From positions 33,959 through 97,958 of the forward strand of contig JAZLJW010000143.1 of NCBI GenBank assembly GCA_045597345.1: 64,000 bases of DNA. Reading direction: 5' to 3'. Under the pieces are notes generated by a model that saw only the letters and a list, made by a program, of their open reading frames with translations, was not told the DNA's origin and did not search any database. This DNA comes from Treponema_I sp045597345 (GTDB lineage: Bacteria > Spirochaetota > Spirochaetia > Treponematales > Treponemataceae). The translations under genes and the position numbers were made by a program. Positions 27,025 to 34,551 of this stretch are shown piece after piece (within the stretch, counting starts at the first letter, position 1; the number at the start of each line of letters is the position of its first letter).

Positions 27025-28794
27025 ATGATTGACTTGAAAGCAAAACCGTATCTGCTTTCCGACGAAGACATTGCGTGGGTAAAAAATACCATCACAGCCA
27101 TGTCTGATGAAGAAAAAGTAGGCCAGCTGTTTTTCCAGCTGACATCCAGCCAGGAAGAAGGATACCTGCGGGAACTGATGGAAAAATATCATCTGGGTGG
27201 CATCCGCTATAACGGTATGCCCAGTGTAAAAGTTGCGGCTCAGAACAGAATCCTGCAGAAATACGCCAAAGTACCTGTCTTTATTGCCTGTAATACTGAA
27301 GCTGGCGGAGACGGCGCCTGTGTGGATGGAACCAATATCGCGGGTGGCATCAAGATTGCTGCTACCGATAATCCTCAGTACGCCAACGATTTAGGCCGTA
27401 TGTCCAACGAACAGGCCTCCGCCATCGGCTGTAACATGGCTTTTGCTCCCGTAGCCGACATCCACTATAACTGGCTGAATACCGAAGTTGTAAAACGCGC
27501 TTTTGGAAACGATGCCGACCGTGTAGCCAGAATGAGCCTTGAATACGTAAAAGGTGCCCACACCGTCAACGGTTTTGCCTGCGCTGCCAAACACTTTCCC
27601 GGTAACGGCCAGGATCATCGCGACGCCCATCTTTCCAACAACGTAAACCATTTTGGAAAAAAAGAGTGGATGGAAACCTACGGCAAAGTGTACAAGACCA
27701 TGATTGATGAGGGTCTTGATGCCGTTATGGGTGGCCATATCATGATGCCCAACTACATGAAGGAAATCAAACCGGATATCACCCCCGATGAACTGCTGCC
27801 TGCCACTCTCTGTCCGGAAATCATGAACGGACTGCTCCGCGACGAATTGGGCTTTAACGGTATGGTTGTCACTGATGCCTCCCACATGGTAGGCATGACC
27901 GACCGCATGACCCGCGCCCAGATGCTGCCTGCTACCATCAACGCCGGCTGCGATATGTTCCTGTTCTTCAATGATCCTGACGAAGACTTTACCACCATGC
28001 TGAACGCCTACAAAGATGGCATCATCACCGAAGAACGCATGGTAGAAGCCTTAAGCCGCATCCTTGGCCTGAAGGCTCACCTTGGCCTGCATAAAAAAGC
28101 CAAGGAAAACATGGTTGCTTCTGACGCCGAAATTGCAGAAATCATGGCCCGGAGTGAATACAAGGAAACTGCAGTAAAAATCAGTAAAGATGCCATAACC
28201 CTGGTTAAATACAAGGATGCTGATGTACTGCCTTTGACGCCCGAAAAATATAAGCGGATCATGATTGTAAACCTGAAATCTGCAGCCGGCCCCATGGAAG
28301 CCCTTATGAAGATGGCTATGGGAGGCGCAGGTAAGCAGTCTCCTGCCGAAATGCTCCGCGATAAACTGATTGCCCGCGGATTTGAGGCATTCATTTACGA
28401 AAGCCCGCTGGATAAGATGAAGCAGGAAATGGCAGCCGGAAAGGCACCGAACCTGAACCTGTACTTTGCCGGTAAAAATGCCATAGCAGACTTTGTTTCC
28501 CAGATGGATCTGGTTATTACCCTGTGTGACTGTACATCGCGCCCGGCGTTTGGACTTTCCAAAGGCGGCGGAGAAATTCCGTGGTACGTATTTGAAGTTC
28601 CGGTTGTCGGCATCAGTGTTGATTCACCTACCATGCTGGCCGACATTCCACAGTTCAGAACCTACATCAACGCCTACGACGCTAAAGAGCATACCCTTGA
28701 TGCCCTTATTGAAAAACTGCTCTCCGGTGCAGACAGCTTTACGGCTGTTGACCCCATCGACAGCTTCTGCGGCCTGATAGACGCCTATATCTGA
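27025..28794 (+). CDS. Glycoside hydrolase family 3, beta-N-acetylhexosaminidase-like
   Basis: 589 residues from ATG 27025 (AGGAGG 8 bases upstream). N-terminal TIM barrel with KHFPGNGQDHRDAH, the NagZ-type loop carrying the Asp-His dyad, and nucleophile Asp in VVTDASHMVGM. A second alpha/beta domain follows (about 400-589), as in two-domain family 3 enzymes. No signal peptide, so it probably acts in the cytosol on GlcNAc- or MurNAc-containing sugars. Monocistronic: it has a terminator right after it. Confidence 0.88.
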   Translation: MIDLKAKPYLLSDEDIAWVKNTITAMSDEEKVGQLFFQLTSSQEEGYLRELMEKYHLGGIRYNGMPSVKVAAQNRILQKYAKVPVFIACNTEAGGDGACVDGTNIAGGIKIAATDNPQYANDLGRMSNEQASAIGCNMAFAPVADIHYNWLNTEVVKRAFGNDADRVARMSLEYVKGAHTVNGFACAAKHFPGNGQDHRDAHLSNNVNHFGKKEWMETYGKVYKTMIDEGLDAVMGGHIMMPNYMKEIKPDITPDELLPATLCPEIMNGLLRDELGFNGMVVTDASHMVGMTDRMTRAQMLPATINAGCDMFLFFNDPDEDFTTMLNAYKDGIITEERMVEALSRILGLKAHLGLHKKAKENMVASDAEIAEIMARSEYKETAVKISKDAITLVKYKDADVLPLTPEKYKRIMIVNLKSAAGPMEALMKMAMGGAGKQSPAEMLRDKLIARGFEAFIYESPLDKMKQEMAAGKAPNLNLYFAGKNAIADFVSQMDLVITLCDCTSRPAFGLSKGGGEIPWYVFEVPVVGISVDSPTMLADIPQFRTYINAYDAKEHTLDALIEKLLSGADSFTAVDPIDSFCGLIDAYI

Positions 28795-28800
28795 TGCGCT

Positions 28801-28843
28801 AAAGCTGCCCGTCCGTTGATACAGCTGGAAGGGCAGCTTTTTG
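28801..28843 (+). terminator. Terminator of the GH3 gene
   Basis: AAAGCTGCCC (28801) pairs with GGGCAGCTTT (28831), then TTTG. Strong ten-base stem. Confidence 0.85.
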
Positions 28844-28867
28844 TTCATGCAGCCGGAAGAGATACTT

Positions 28868-28954
28868 ATGGGAATGTTCAAATCCTCCCCATTTGAAAAC
28901 ACTCTTGGTAAATCACTAAAAACATTACGAAACGTAAAGTCTGCCTCAGAATGA
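28868..28954 (+). CDS. 28-residue ORF overlapping the next gene
   Basis: ATG 28868 has GGAAGAG upstream and the frame ends in TGA overlapping the next start as ATGA. The peptide (MGMFKSSPFENTLGKSLKTL at its start) is basic. The tip-secreted-protein pairs at 29702 and 31949 are joined in the same overlapping way, so it may be the last remnant of a toxin tip, or a leader peptide for translational coupling. Confidence 0.4.
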   Translation: MGMFKSSPFENTLGKSLKTLRNVKSASE

Positions 28955-29448
28955 AAAAAATATGTATTTTTACCCTGTTACTTCTTTTTACTTTTCCACT
29001 TTTTTCACAAAGTATTCTTGCTTTAGATAGTTTCGCGTCAATAATTGATACAAAACCTATCCAATTTGAGGAAATCCCAAATGAGAATCTTCGTGTAGAT
29101 GCGGCAATATATTTACTTCAATATGCTGATTATTCCAATAATCCCATTTATTACATCACCCTGTACTCTCCAAATGGAAAAACAGAATATTACATATCAG
29201 ATTTTACCCAACAAACGATATTGATTGATAAGAAAACATACTTTTACGAACAACCGTATAAAGTTGAGGAAGCAGAGGTTCATAACTATTTATTACTACT
29301 AAATTCGGAAGGACTTTTTCAGAAGACTGAAGAGAGAAAATTAGCAGCTATCAAAAATATCACTGATATACCAGCGATAATCGATTTTAAATCCTATGAT
29401 TTCATGTTTGACTTTTTACAGGAGAACTTGGATATTTTTAATGAATGA
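28951..29448 (+). CDS. Secreted protein of unknown function
   Basis: 165 residues. Signal peptide with cleavage near FSQS. The mature part is acidic, rich in Tyr/Ile/Asn, with DYSNNPIYYITLYSPNGKTEYYI in two strands. AT-rich compared with the GH3 gene before it, which suggests acquired DNA. It opens the island of Rhs remnants and may be an orphan immunity-type protein. Family not recognised. Confidence 0.65.
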   Translation: MKKICIFTLLLLFTFPLFSQSILALDSFASIIDTKPIQFEEIPNENLRVDAAIYLLQYADYSNNPIYYITLYSPNGKTEYYISDFTQQTILIDKKTYFYEQPYKVEEAEVHNYLLLLNSEGLFQKTEERKLAAIKNITDIPAIIDFKSYDFMFDFLQENLDIFNE

Positions 29449-29474
29449 AATTACTGTATGACGATTAATTTTGT

Positions 29475-29705
29475 TACACCTACGCCCAGAACAATCCTGT
29501 TAATTTTAGGGATTTGTGGGGGGCATCGGCGGGTGATACAGCCGAAGTCCCCAAGCCTCCTAAGATTTATGATACATCAAAAATACCTGAGAATTTTCCT
29601 TATTTACATTTTGAAGTACGCTAAGTTGGAGTAACTGAACCAGCAAATCAAACATTATATTACGATGGATATGTCATTATTCATCCAGGAGATCCTGTAA
29701 AATGA
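29475..29705 (+). pseudogene. Rhs core junction joined to a remnant M23 tip
   Basis: Translated from 29475 it reads YTYAQNNPVNFRDLWGASAG, the end of an Rhs/YD-repeat core, then a Pro-rich linker and YLHFEVR, which is the end of an M23 peptidase motif. The middle of the peptidase is missing. A TAA at 29622 interrupts the frame, but it continues in phase to a TGA at 29703 that overlaps the next ATG as ATGA. So it is a deleted toxin tip still attached to its neighbour gene. Confidence 0.7.
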
Positions 29706-30217
29706 AAAAAAGAATATTTTTGACTGTGCTCCTTTTTATTATACCGGCTACTATGTTTGCCTTAGTTTTTCCAGTTGATTTATATGTAATCGATACAGAC
29801 AAGGATTTTGCCATTACTCTTGGTTGTCCGGTATATTATCTTGAATTATATTATGGCTCTCCCATAACATCAGAAGTTATATGGCATAATAAAAGCACAG
29901 GGTATACGCAAGAGAGAAGATTCTACAGTAATTTTGAAATAATGACTGACTCTCTTACAAGGTGTATAAAAAGCTTTAAAACTCAGAGTATGGATTTTGA
30001 AACTTCACGTGGAATTCGAATCAATGACAAACTGAAAAAAGTTAGGCAGACATATGGAAAAGGAATTTATATGGAAGAGGAATCCCAAACAATCCTACTT
30101 TATGAAGCCTTTATACCGGAAATCAATATGGATGGGGAATATACAAGAATGAGATTTAGATTTACCAAAGATGGCATCCTTCAAGAGTTCGATTTATCAG
30201 TTCTTGATTATGTTTAA
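29702..30217 (+). CDS. Secreted protein, candidate immunity protein of an M23 Rhs tip
   Basis: 171 residues. Signal peptide MKKRIFLTVLLFIIPATMFA. The mature part has LGCPVYYLELYYGSPITSEV and RINDKLKKVRQTYGKG, both of which line up by eye with LDCSIEYCESVLGEPVSRQI and IGKIDILNAFGEP of the protein at 31949. Both genes overlap an M23-type tip. A periplasmic protein beside a peptidoglycan-cutting tip fits immunity; this is inference. AT-rich. Confidence 0.65.
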   Translation: MKKRIFLTVLLFIIPATMFALVFPVDLYVIDTDKDFAITLGCPVYYLELYYGSPITSEVIWHNKSTGYTQERRFYSNFEIMTDSLTRCIKSFKTQSMDFETSRGIRINDKLKKVRQTYGKGIYMEEESQTILLYEAFIPEINMDGEYTRMRFRFTKDGILQEFDLSVLDYV

Positions 30218-30580
30218 AATCAGCATTCTGTCTAAATCCTCAAAAATTGACGGGTTATCGATAATAAACTATATTAAAAGAACGGAAGGCAACTGCATAA
30301 GCGGCCTAGCCTCTGGTTTTGCTATAAGAGCTCACTTCGGCAGGTGCAATTGCGAGGTGAGCTTATTTTTTGCACTCTACTTTTTCTTGAAGAATGAGAG
30401 CACAACAAATATCACATTGCGGTCTTCTCATTTCATATAATTTCAGCTCTCTGATATAAACTTCATCAAAACAGTAGAGTGTTTATTTCGCCCATTCCCA
30501 GAATAATTGCGAAAGCCTTGTGAGAGTAAAATTTCTGCATTTATGATATCATTACATATCGTCTTTCGGGGAGGTTCCAT
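30218..30580. other. Gene-free stretch between secreted protein and toxin pair
   Basis: Holds the terminator at 30329-30369 and an AT-rich stretch before the antitoxin gene with GGGGAGG at 30568. No other feature could be supported. Confidence 0.5.
30329..30369 (+). terminator. Terminator
   Basis: AGCTCAC (30329) pairs with GTGAGCT (30357), followed by TATTTTTT. Ends the 29702 gene unit. Confidence 0.7.
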
Positions 30581-30769
30581 ATGAATGAAGAAAATGAGCT
30601 TGATTCAACTTGTGGTATCAGCGACCAGGAAATGACCTATCGTTTTCAGCAGGGTGTAAAAATTGAAAATGAAATCAAACAGCTAAAGGGACTTCCCATT
30701 GCAGGGTATGACCTTGAAAAGAAGAAGGCTTTTCTAGAATATCCTGATGGACACCGCGAATATGCCTGA
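30581..30769 (+). CDS. Small protein, probable antitoxin for the zeta-type toxin
   Basis: 62 residues, acidic N-terminus, then a helix (YRFQQGVKIENEIKQLKGLP) and a strand part ending EYPDGHREYA. GGGGAGG upstream of ATG. It overlaps the next gene's first ATG. Small upstream partners of zeta-like kinases with a YPDG-type end are common. It shows no DNA-binding motif. Function assigned from position. Confidence 0.6.
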   Translation: MNEENELDSTCGISDQEMTYRFQQGVKIENEIKQLKGLPIAGYDLEKKKAFLEYPDGHREYA

Positions 30770-31352
30770 GAAGAAATATAAACCGACTATTTTAGTATTC
30801 GCAGGACCTAATGGCTCCGGTAAATCAACCATTACAAAATATGTCGAAGTTATTCCCCCTTATATCAATGCTGATGATGTAAAAAGATCCAATCAATGTA
30901 CTGATCTGGAAGCTGCTGTTAAGGCAGAGGAACTTCGGGAAATGGCCCTGTCATCCAAATCAAATTTTACGTTTGAAACAGTGCTGTCAACAGAGCGGAA
31001 TCTTCTGCTTTTAAAAAAGGCAAAAGAGCAGGGATATTTCATTAAATGTATTTATGTGTTGACTGCAGACCCAATGATCAATGTAATGCGGGTGAAATCA
31101 CGGTTTGCTGCAGGAGGACATGATGTACCTCAGGATAAAGTCTTATCAAGGTATACAAAAGCCTTGAAGTTGATACCGGAGTTAATCGAAGTCTGCGATA
31201 TTTTTCACCTATACGATAATTCCATGAAAGCATTCAGGGTTTTCAAAAAACGGAAAACCGAATTCTTCTACGAAGAAAACCAGTTTTGGAGCTTGGAGCA
31301 GATAGTGAAACTTACTGGAATTGATCATCCTGAACCAAAAAACCTGAATTAG
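30747..31352 (+). CDS. Zeta toxin-family kinase
   Basis: 201 residues from ATG 30747; ATG 30762 also fits and starts just before EKKYKPTILVF. P-loop GPNGSGKST, INADDVKR, and FETVLST match the zeta/UNG-kinase pattern. Zeta toxins phosphorylate UDP-N-acetylglucosamine and block wall synthesis; some relatives target other small molecules. All visible key motifs are intact, so it may be active. Paired with the small overlapping gene upstream, and placed inside an island of Rhs tips. Confidence 0.82.
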   Translation: MDTANMPEKKYKPTILVFAGPNGSGKSTITKYVEVIPPYINADDVKRSNQCTDLEAAVKAEELREMALSSKSNFTFETVLSTERNLLLLKKAKEQGYFIKCIYVLTADPMINVMRVKSRFAAGGHDVPQDKVLSRYTKALKLIPELIEVCDIFHLYDNSMKAFRVFKKRKTEFFYEENQFWSLEQIVKLTGIDHPEPKNLN

Positions 31353-31372
31353 TATTGTATTTGTAAAAATGG

Positions 31373-31949
31373 CGGTACACCTACACCCAGAACAATCCGG
31401 TTAATTTCAGGGATTTGTGGGGGTTATCTGCTGGTGATATGACTAAATCGTTTCCACAACCGCAAGGTGAGATATTCAACTGTTGAAAAACGTCAAGTTC
31501 AAATTGTTAACGGAATTGCTCCTCCTGTAGGTTAAACATTCACTGAAGCGTTTAATAACATAACCTCAGGTTATGGGCCAAGAGATGTATTGGAACCCCC
31601 CGTAGGAAACACTTCTGGTTTTCATGGGGCTCTTGATTTTGGATTTCCTGAAGGCACTCGCGTTAATGCAGTCGGGCAGGGTACTGTTACTAAGCAAAGT
31701 GATAATCATTCCAATTACGGAATCTATGTAGAAATAGAACATCCCTCTGGGAAAAAGACTTTATATGCTCATCTGTCTATGGCACTTGTTACAGTGGGAG
31801 AAAATGTTGAGGCAGGTCAAAAGATTGGAGAAGTTGGAAACACAGGAATGTCTACAGGTCCTCATCTTCATTTTGGTTTAGATGGAGATAGTTCATATAA
31901 AAGTGGAGAAGTAGATGATCCATTACCAGTCTTTTTCGGGAGTTTTTAA
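31373..31949 (+). pseudogene. Rhs core junction with M23 metallopeptidase tip, frame broken
   Basis: Rhs part: RYTYTQNNPVNFRDLWGLSA from 31373, open to a TGA at 31484. The M23 part is in another frame: open before and after a TAA at 31533 and then clean from 31536 to 31949. Its zinc motif is whole: HGALDFG, YAHLS and GPHLHFG. So the catalytic fold survives but is cut off from the Rhs shell by a frameshift and a stop. A TTG at 31590 or a nearby codon could still start a 119-residue protein. Stop and next start overlap as TAATG. Confidence 0.72.
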
Positions 31950-32452
31950 TGAATAAAAAGAAAATTCTTTCAGTACTGTTTATGACTATTTTATCCTGTA
32001 CAGGTCTGTTTTCTGAGAATTTCTGGTTTTCCCCAGTTGGTAAAACAGACAATCAAGGAGGCATTTTTTTAGATTGTTCAATCGAGTATTGTGAGTCAGT
32101 ACTGGGAGAACCAGTCAGCCGGCAAATATTTTCATACGAATATCATCAGATCATTGTTTTATCATATCAAGATATTGATTTATTTTTTCTATCAGCAGGA
32201 GAAAAGTCGTCTCTTGCTAGAATGATGATTATTCCTAATTCAGCAATCGTTTTGCATCCCATTGGACTTACCACAGAAATTGGCAAAATTGACATTCTGA
32301 ATGCATTCGGAGAACCCAAGAAAACTTTAGATAATACGGTAATCTATACAATTTCTGATACAAGGGCTGATTTATCTGAATTAAAATTTAGTTTAGATGG
32401 TTTAGGAAAATGCATCTTAGTGGAATACACTAGTGAATGGTTTTATCTCTAA
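31949..32452 (+). CDS. Secreted protein, candidate immunity protein of an M23 Rhs tip
   Basis: 167 residues. Signal peptide MNKKKILSVLFMTILSCTGL; a Cys near its end could be lipidated. Mature part resembles the 29702 protein in two blocks (see there). Its ATG overlaps the stop of the M23 tip. Likely periplasmic or outer-leaflet partner of that peptidase; no enzyme motif seen. Confidence 0.65.
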   Translation: MNKKKILSVLFMTILSCTGLFSENFWFSPVGKTDNQGGIFLDCSIEYCESVLGEPVSRQIFSYEYHQIIVLSYQDIDLFFLSAGEKSSLARMMIIPNSAIVLHPIGLTTEIGKIDILNAFGEPKKTLDNTVIYTISDTRADLSELKFSLDGLGKCILVEYTSEWFYL

Positions 32453-32522
32453 TAATGTGTGAAATTTTCCCTTCATGGTACAATCATAACTGATGAGTAC
32501 AAAGTATTTTTCACCCCAAACC

Positions 32523-32658
32523 CGGTACACCTACGCCCAGAAAACAACTACGAGCACAGCTGGCAGTACTGCAGGAAAAAAAGTTGAAAAAATAACCCCC
32601 CGGGAGGCTTGCGGCCGGTTTTCAGCAAGGCGATACTATGATAGTTATACTATCATTT
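32523..32658 (+). pseudogene. Third Rhs core junction remnant
   Basis: Only RYTYAQ and a few bases match the other two junctions; then the frame runs through low-complexity Thr/Ser/Gly and Lys residues to a stop near 32658. It overlaps the promoter region of nikMN and is certainly not functional. Confidence 0.5.
32614..32656 (+). promoter_or_regulatory. Probable nikMN promoter and palindromic operator
   Basis: ATGATAGT-TAT-ACTATCAT (32638-32656) is a perfect 8-base inverted repeat just before the nikMN ribosome site. A possible promoter TTGCGG-N17-GATACT overlaps its left edge (-35 from about 32609). A metal-dependent repressor is the obvious candidate; the exact regulator cannot be named. 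Confidence 0.5.
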
Positions 32659-32674
32659 AAAAGAGGTTATCCCT

Positions 32675-33667
32675 ATGCACATGGTTGATGCCCTGGTTTC
32701 TCCAGCAGTTGCAGGCGTTATGGCAGTTTGTTCTGCCGCTGCAACCGTTTACTCTGTAAAAGAAGTATCAAAAGAAACCGATTCAAAAAAAATCCCCGTT
32801 ATGGGAATCATGAGTGCCTTTGTTTTCGCTACTCAGATGATCAACTTTACCATTCCTGGAACTGGTTCCAGCGGACACCTTTGCGGCGGTATGCTGCTTT
32901 CTGCCCTTCTGGGACCGGCAGCCGGCTTCCTTTCCATGATCGGCGTTCTGTTAATCCAGTGTCTGCTTTTTGCCGATGGCGGTCTTTTGGCCCTTGGCTG
33001 CAACATCTGGAACATGGCCTTCTACGGCTGTTTCCTCGGTTCACTCCTCATCTGGAAACCCATGATGAAAAACGGTGCCACCAAAGGCAAAATCGTAGCT
33101 GCTTCCGTTATCGGCTGTATCGTTTCCCTGCAGTTGGGTGCCTTCAGCGTAACCCTGCAGACCCTGGCTTCAGGCATCACTGAACTGCCATTCGGAACTT
33201 TCCTGCTGGCCATGCAGCCTATCCACCTGGCCATCGGTCTGGTAGAAGGCCTGATTACCGCTGCTGTTCTCTGCTTTGTTCACGAAGCACGCCCGGAACT
33301 GCTGTGGGGCTGCCCGAAAGCAGAAGAAAGTGCTCCTGCAAAAGCCGGCCGTTTTACTTTCAAAACAACCATGATTGTTCTTGCCGTAACTGCTCTGGTT
33401 ATCGGTGGACTTCTTTCTCTGGTTGCCAGTGAAAATCCTGATGGTCTTGAATGGTCTATGGAACGCATTGCCGGCACCACCGAACTTGAAGCAGCCGGTT
33501 CTGTTTATGACTCTTTTGCAGCCGTTCAGGAAGCAACCGTTCTCCTTCCAGATTATGAACATACTTCATTAAGTGGTATCGTTGGTGCTATCATCGTTGC
33601 TGCCCTTTGTGCCGGCATCATCGCACTGGTATCACTGAAACGGAGAAAAACAGCAGCTAATGAGTAA
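32675..33667 (+). CDS. nikMN: Nickel/cobalt ECF transporter substrate component, CbiM-type with CbiN-like part
   Basis: 330 residues. Starts MHMVDALVSP: the second-residue His is a metal ligand in CbiM/NikM proteins and requires this exact start. GSSGHLCGGMLLSALLGP and ADGGLLALGCNIWNM are CbiM family motifs. The C-terminal 110 residues carry two helices with a periplasmic loop containing NPDGLEWSMERI, the PDGLE pattern of NikN/CbiN. A metal-uptake S unit; Ni versus Co cannot be decided. Overlaps cbiQ by 8 bases. Confidence 0.92.
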   Translation: MHMVDALVSPAVAGVMAVCSAAATVYSVKEVSKETDSKKIPVMGIMSAFVFATQMINFTIPGTGSSGHLCGGMLLSALLGPAAGFLSMIGVLLIQCLLFADGGLLALGCNIWNMAFYGCFLGSLLIWKPMMKNGATKGKIVAASVIGCIVSLQLGAFSVTLQTLASGITELPFGTFLLAMQPIHLAIGLVEGLITAAVLCFVHEARPELLWGCPKAEESAPAKAGRFTFKTTMIVLAVTALVIGGLLSLVASENPDGLEWSMERIAGTTELEAAGSVYDSFAAVQEATVLLPDYEHTSLSGIVGAIIVAALCAGIIALVSLKRRKTAANE

Positions 33668-34478
33668 TAAACCGGGTAACGCCTTACGTACCATATTTAC
33701 CCTTGATGGCCTTGCCCGCCGGTCTGTCACCATTAACCAGATACATCCCCTTTCCAAGTTTCTGGTGACCATCGGCTATATTGCAACCGTTGTCAGCTGC
33801 AATAAATATGATGTTGCGGGCGTTTCCTCCCTGTTTATCTATCCATTTGTGTTATTCCTGTGGGCAGACCTGCCTTTTGGCGATGCTTTACGCCGCTTAA
33901 AGCTGGTTCTGCCTCTGGTCGTTTTTATCGGGATTCTGAATCCCCTGCTGGACCCCAACCGGGTCATCATTGCAGGCGTCACTGTCAGTGCCGGCGTCCT
34001 TTCCTTTACCACTCTTGTCATCAAAGGCCTGCTTTCCCTGCTGGCCAGCTACCTGCTCATCGCTACCACTACCATCGAAGGTATCTGCTATGCCCTGCAG
34101 TGCCTGCATCTTCCTAAGATCCTCGTGACCCAGTTCATGCTGACATACCGCTATATCAGTGTCCTTATGGAAGAAGTACATCACTCGGTTCTGGCATACC
34201 AGCTGCGTGCCCCCAAACAGAAAGGGGTTCACTACAAAGTCTGGGGAAGCCTTGCCGGCCAGCTGCTGCTCCGCGCCATCGACCGGGCTACCGTTGTCTA
34301 TGAAAGCATGACCCTCCGTGGCTACACCGGCGATTTCAGTTACCTTCAGAATACCGTTCACACTGATCTCCGCGATTTCCTGTATGGCGTCGGCTGGATT
34401 CTGCTGTTCATATCATTCCGTCTGCTGCCTGTTTTTGAGCTGTTAGGGAACTTTTTCGTATATTTTCATTTAAAATAA
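33660..34478 (+). CDS. cbiQ: ECF transporter transmembrane component CbiQ
   Basis: 272 residues, about five helices, with the two cytosolic coupling helices bearing YQLRAPKQK and ESMTLRGYTG (the paired Ala-Arg-Gly-like motifs that touch the ATPases). Works with NikMN and CbiO. Its ATPase gene is displaced by 2.2 kb because a chemoreceptor gene lies between. Confidence 0.92.
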   Translation: MSNKPGNALRTIFTLDGLARRSVTINQIHPLSKFLVTIGYIATVVSCNKYDVAGVSSLFIYPFVLFLWADLPFGDALRRLKLVLPLVVFIGILNPLLDPNRVIIAGVTVSAGVLSFTTLVIKGLLSLLASYLLIATTTIEGICYALQCLHLPKILVTQFMLTYRYISVLMEEVHHSVLAYQLRAPKQKGVHYKVWGSLAGQLLLRAIDRATVVYESMTLRGYTGDFSYLQNTVHTDLRDFLYGVGWILLFISFRLLPVFELLGNFFVYFHLK

Positions 34479-34551
34479 CACCAAATTACACATTCATCTT
34501 TCTTATCCTGATATTACCGCGACTTTTCCATATTCAGCATATACTTGCGGT

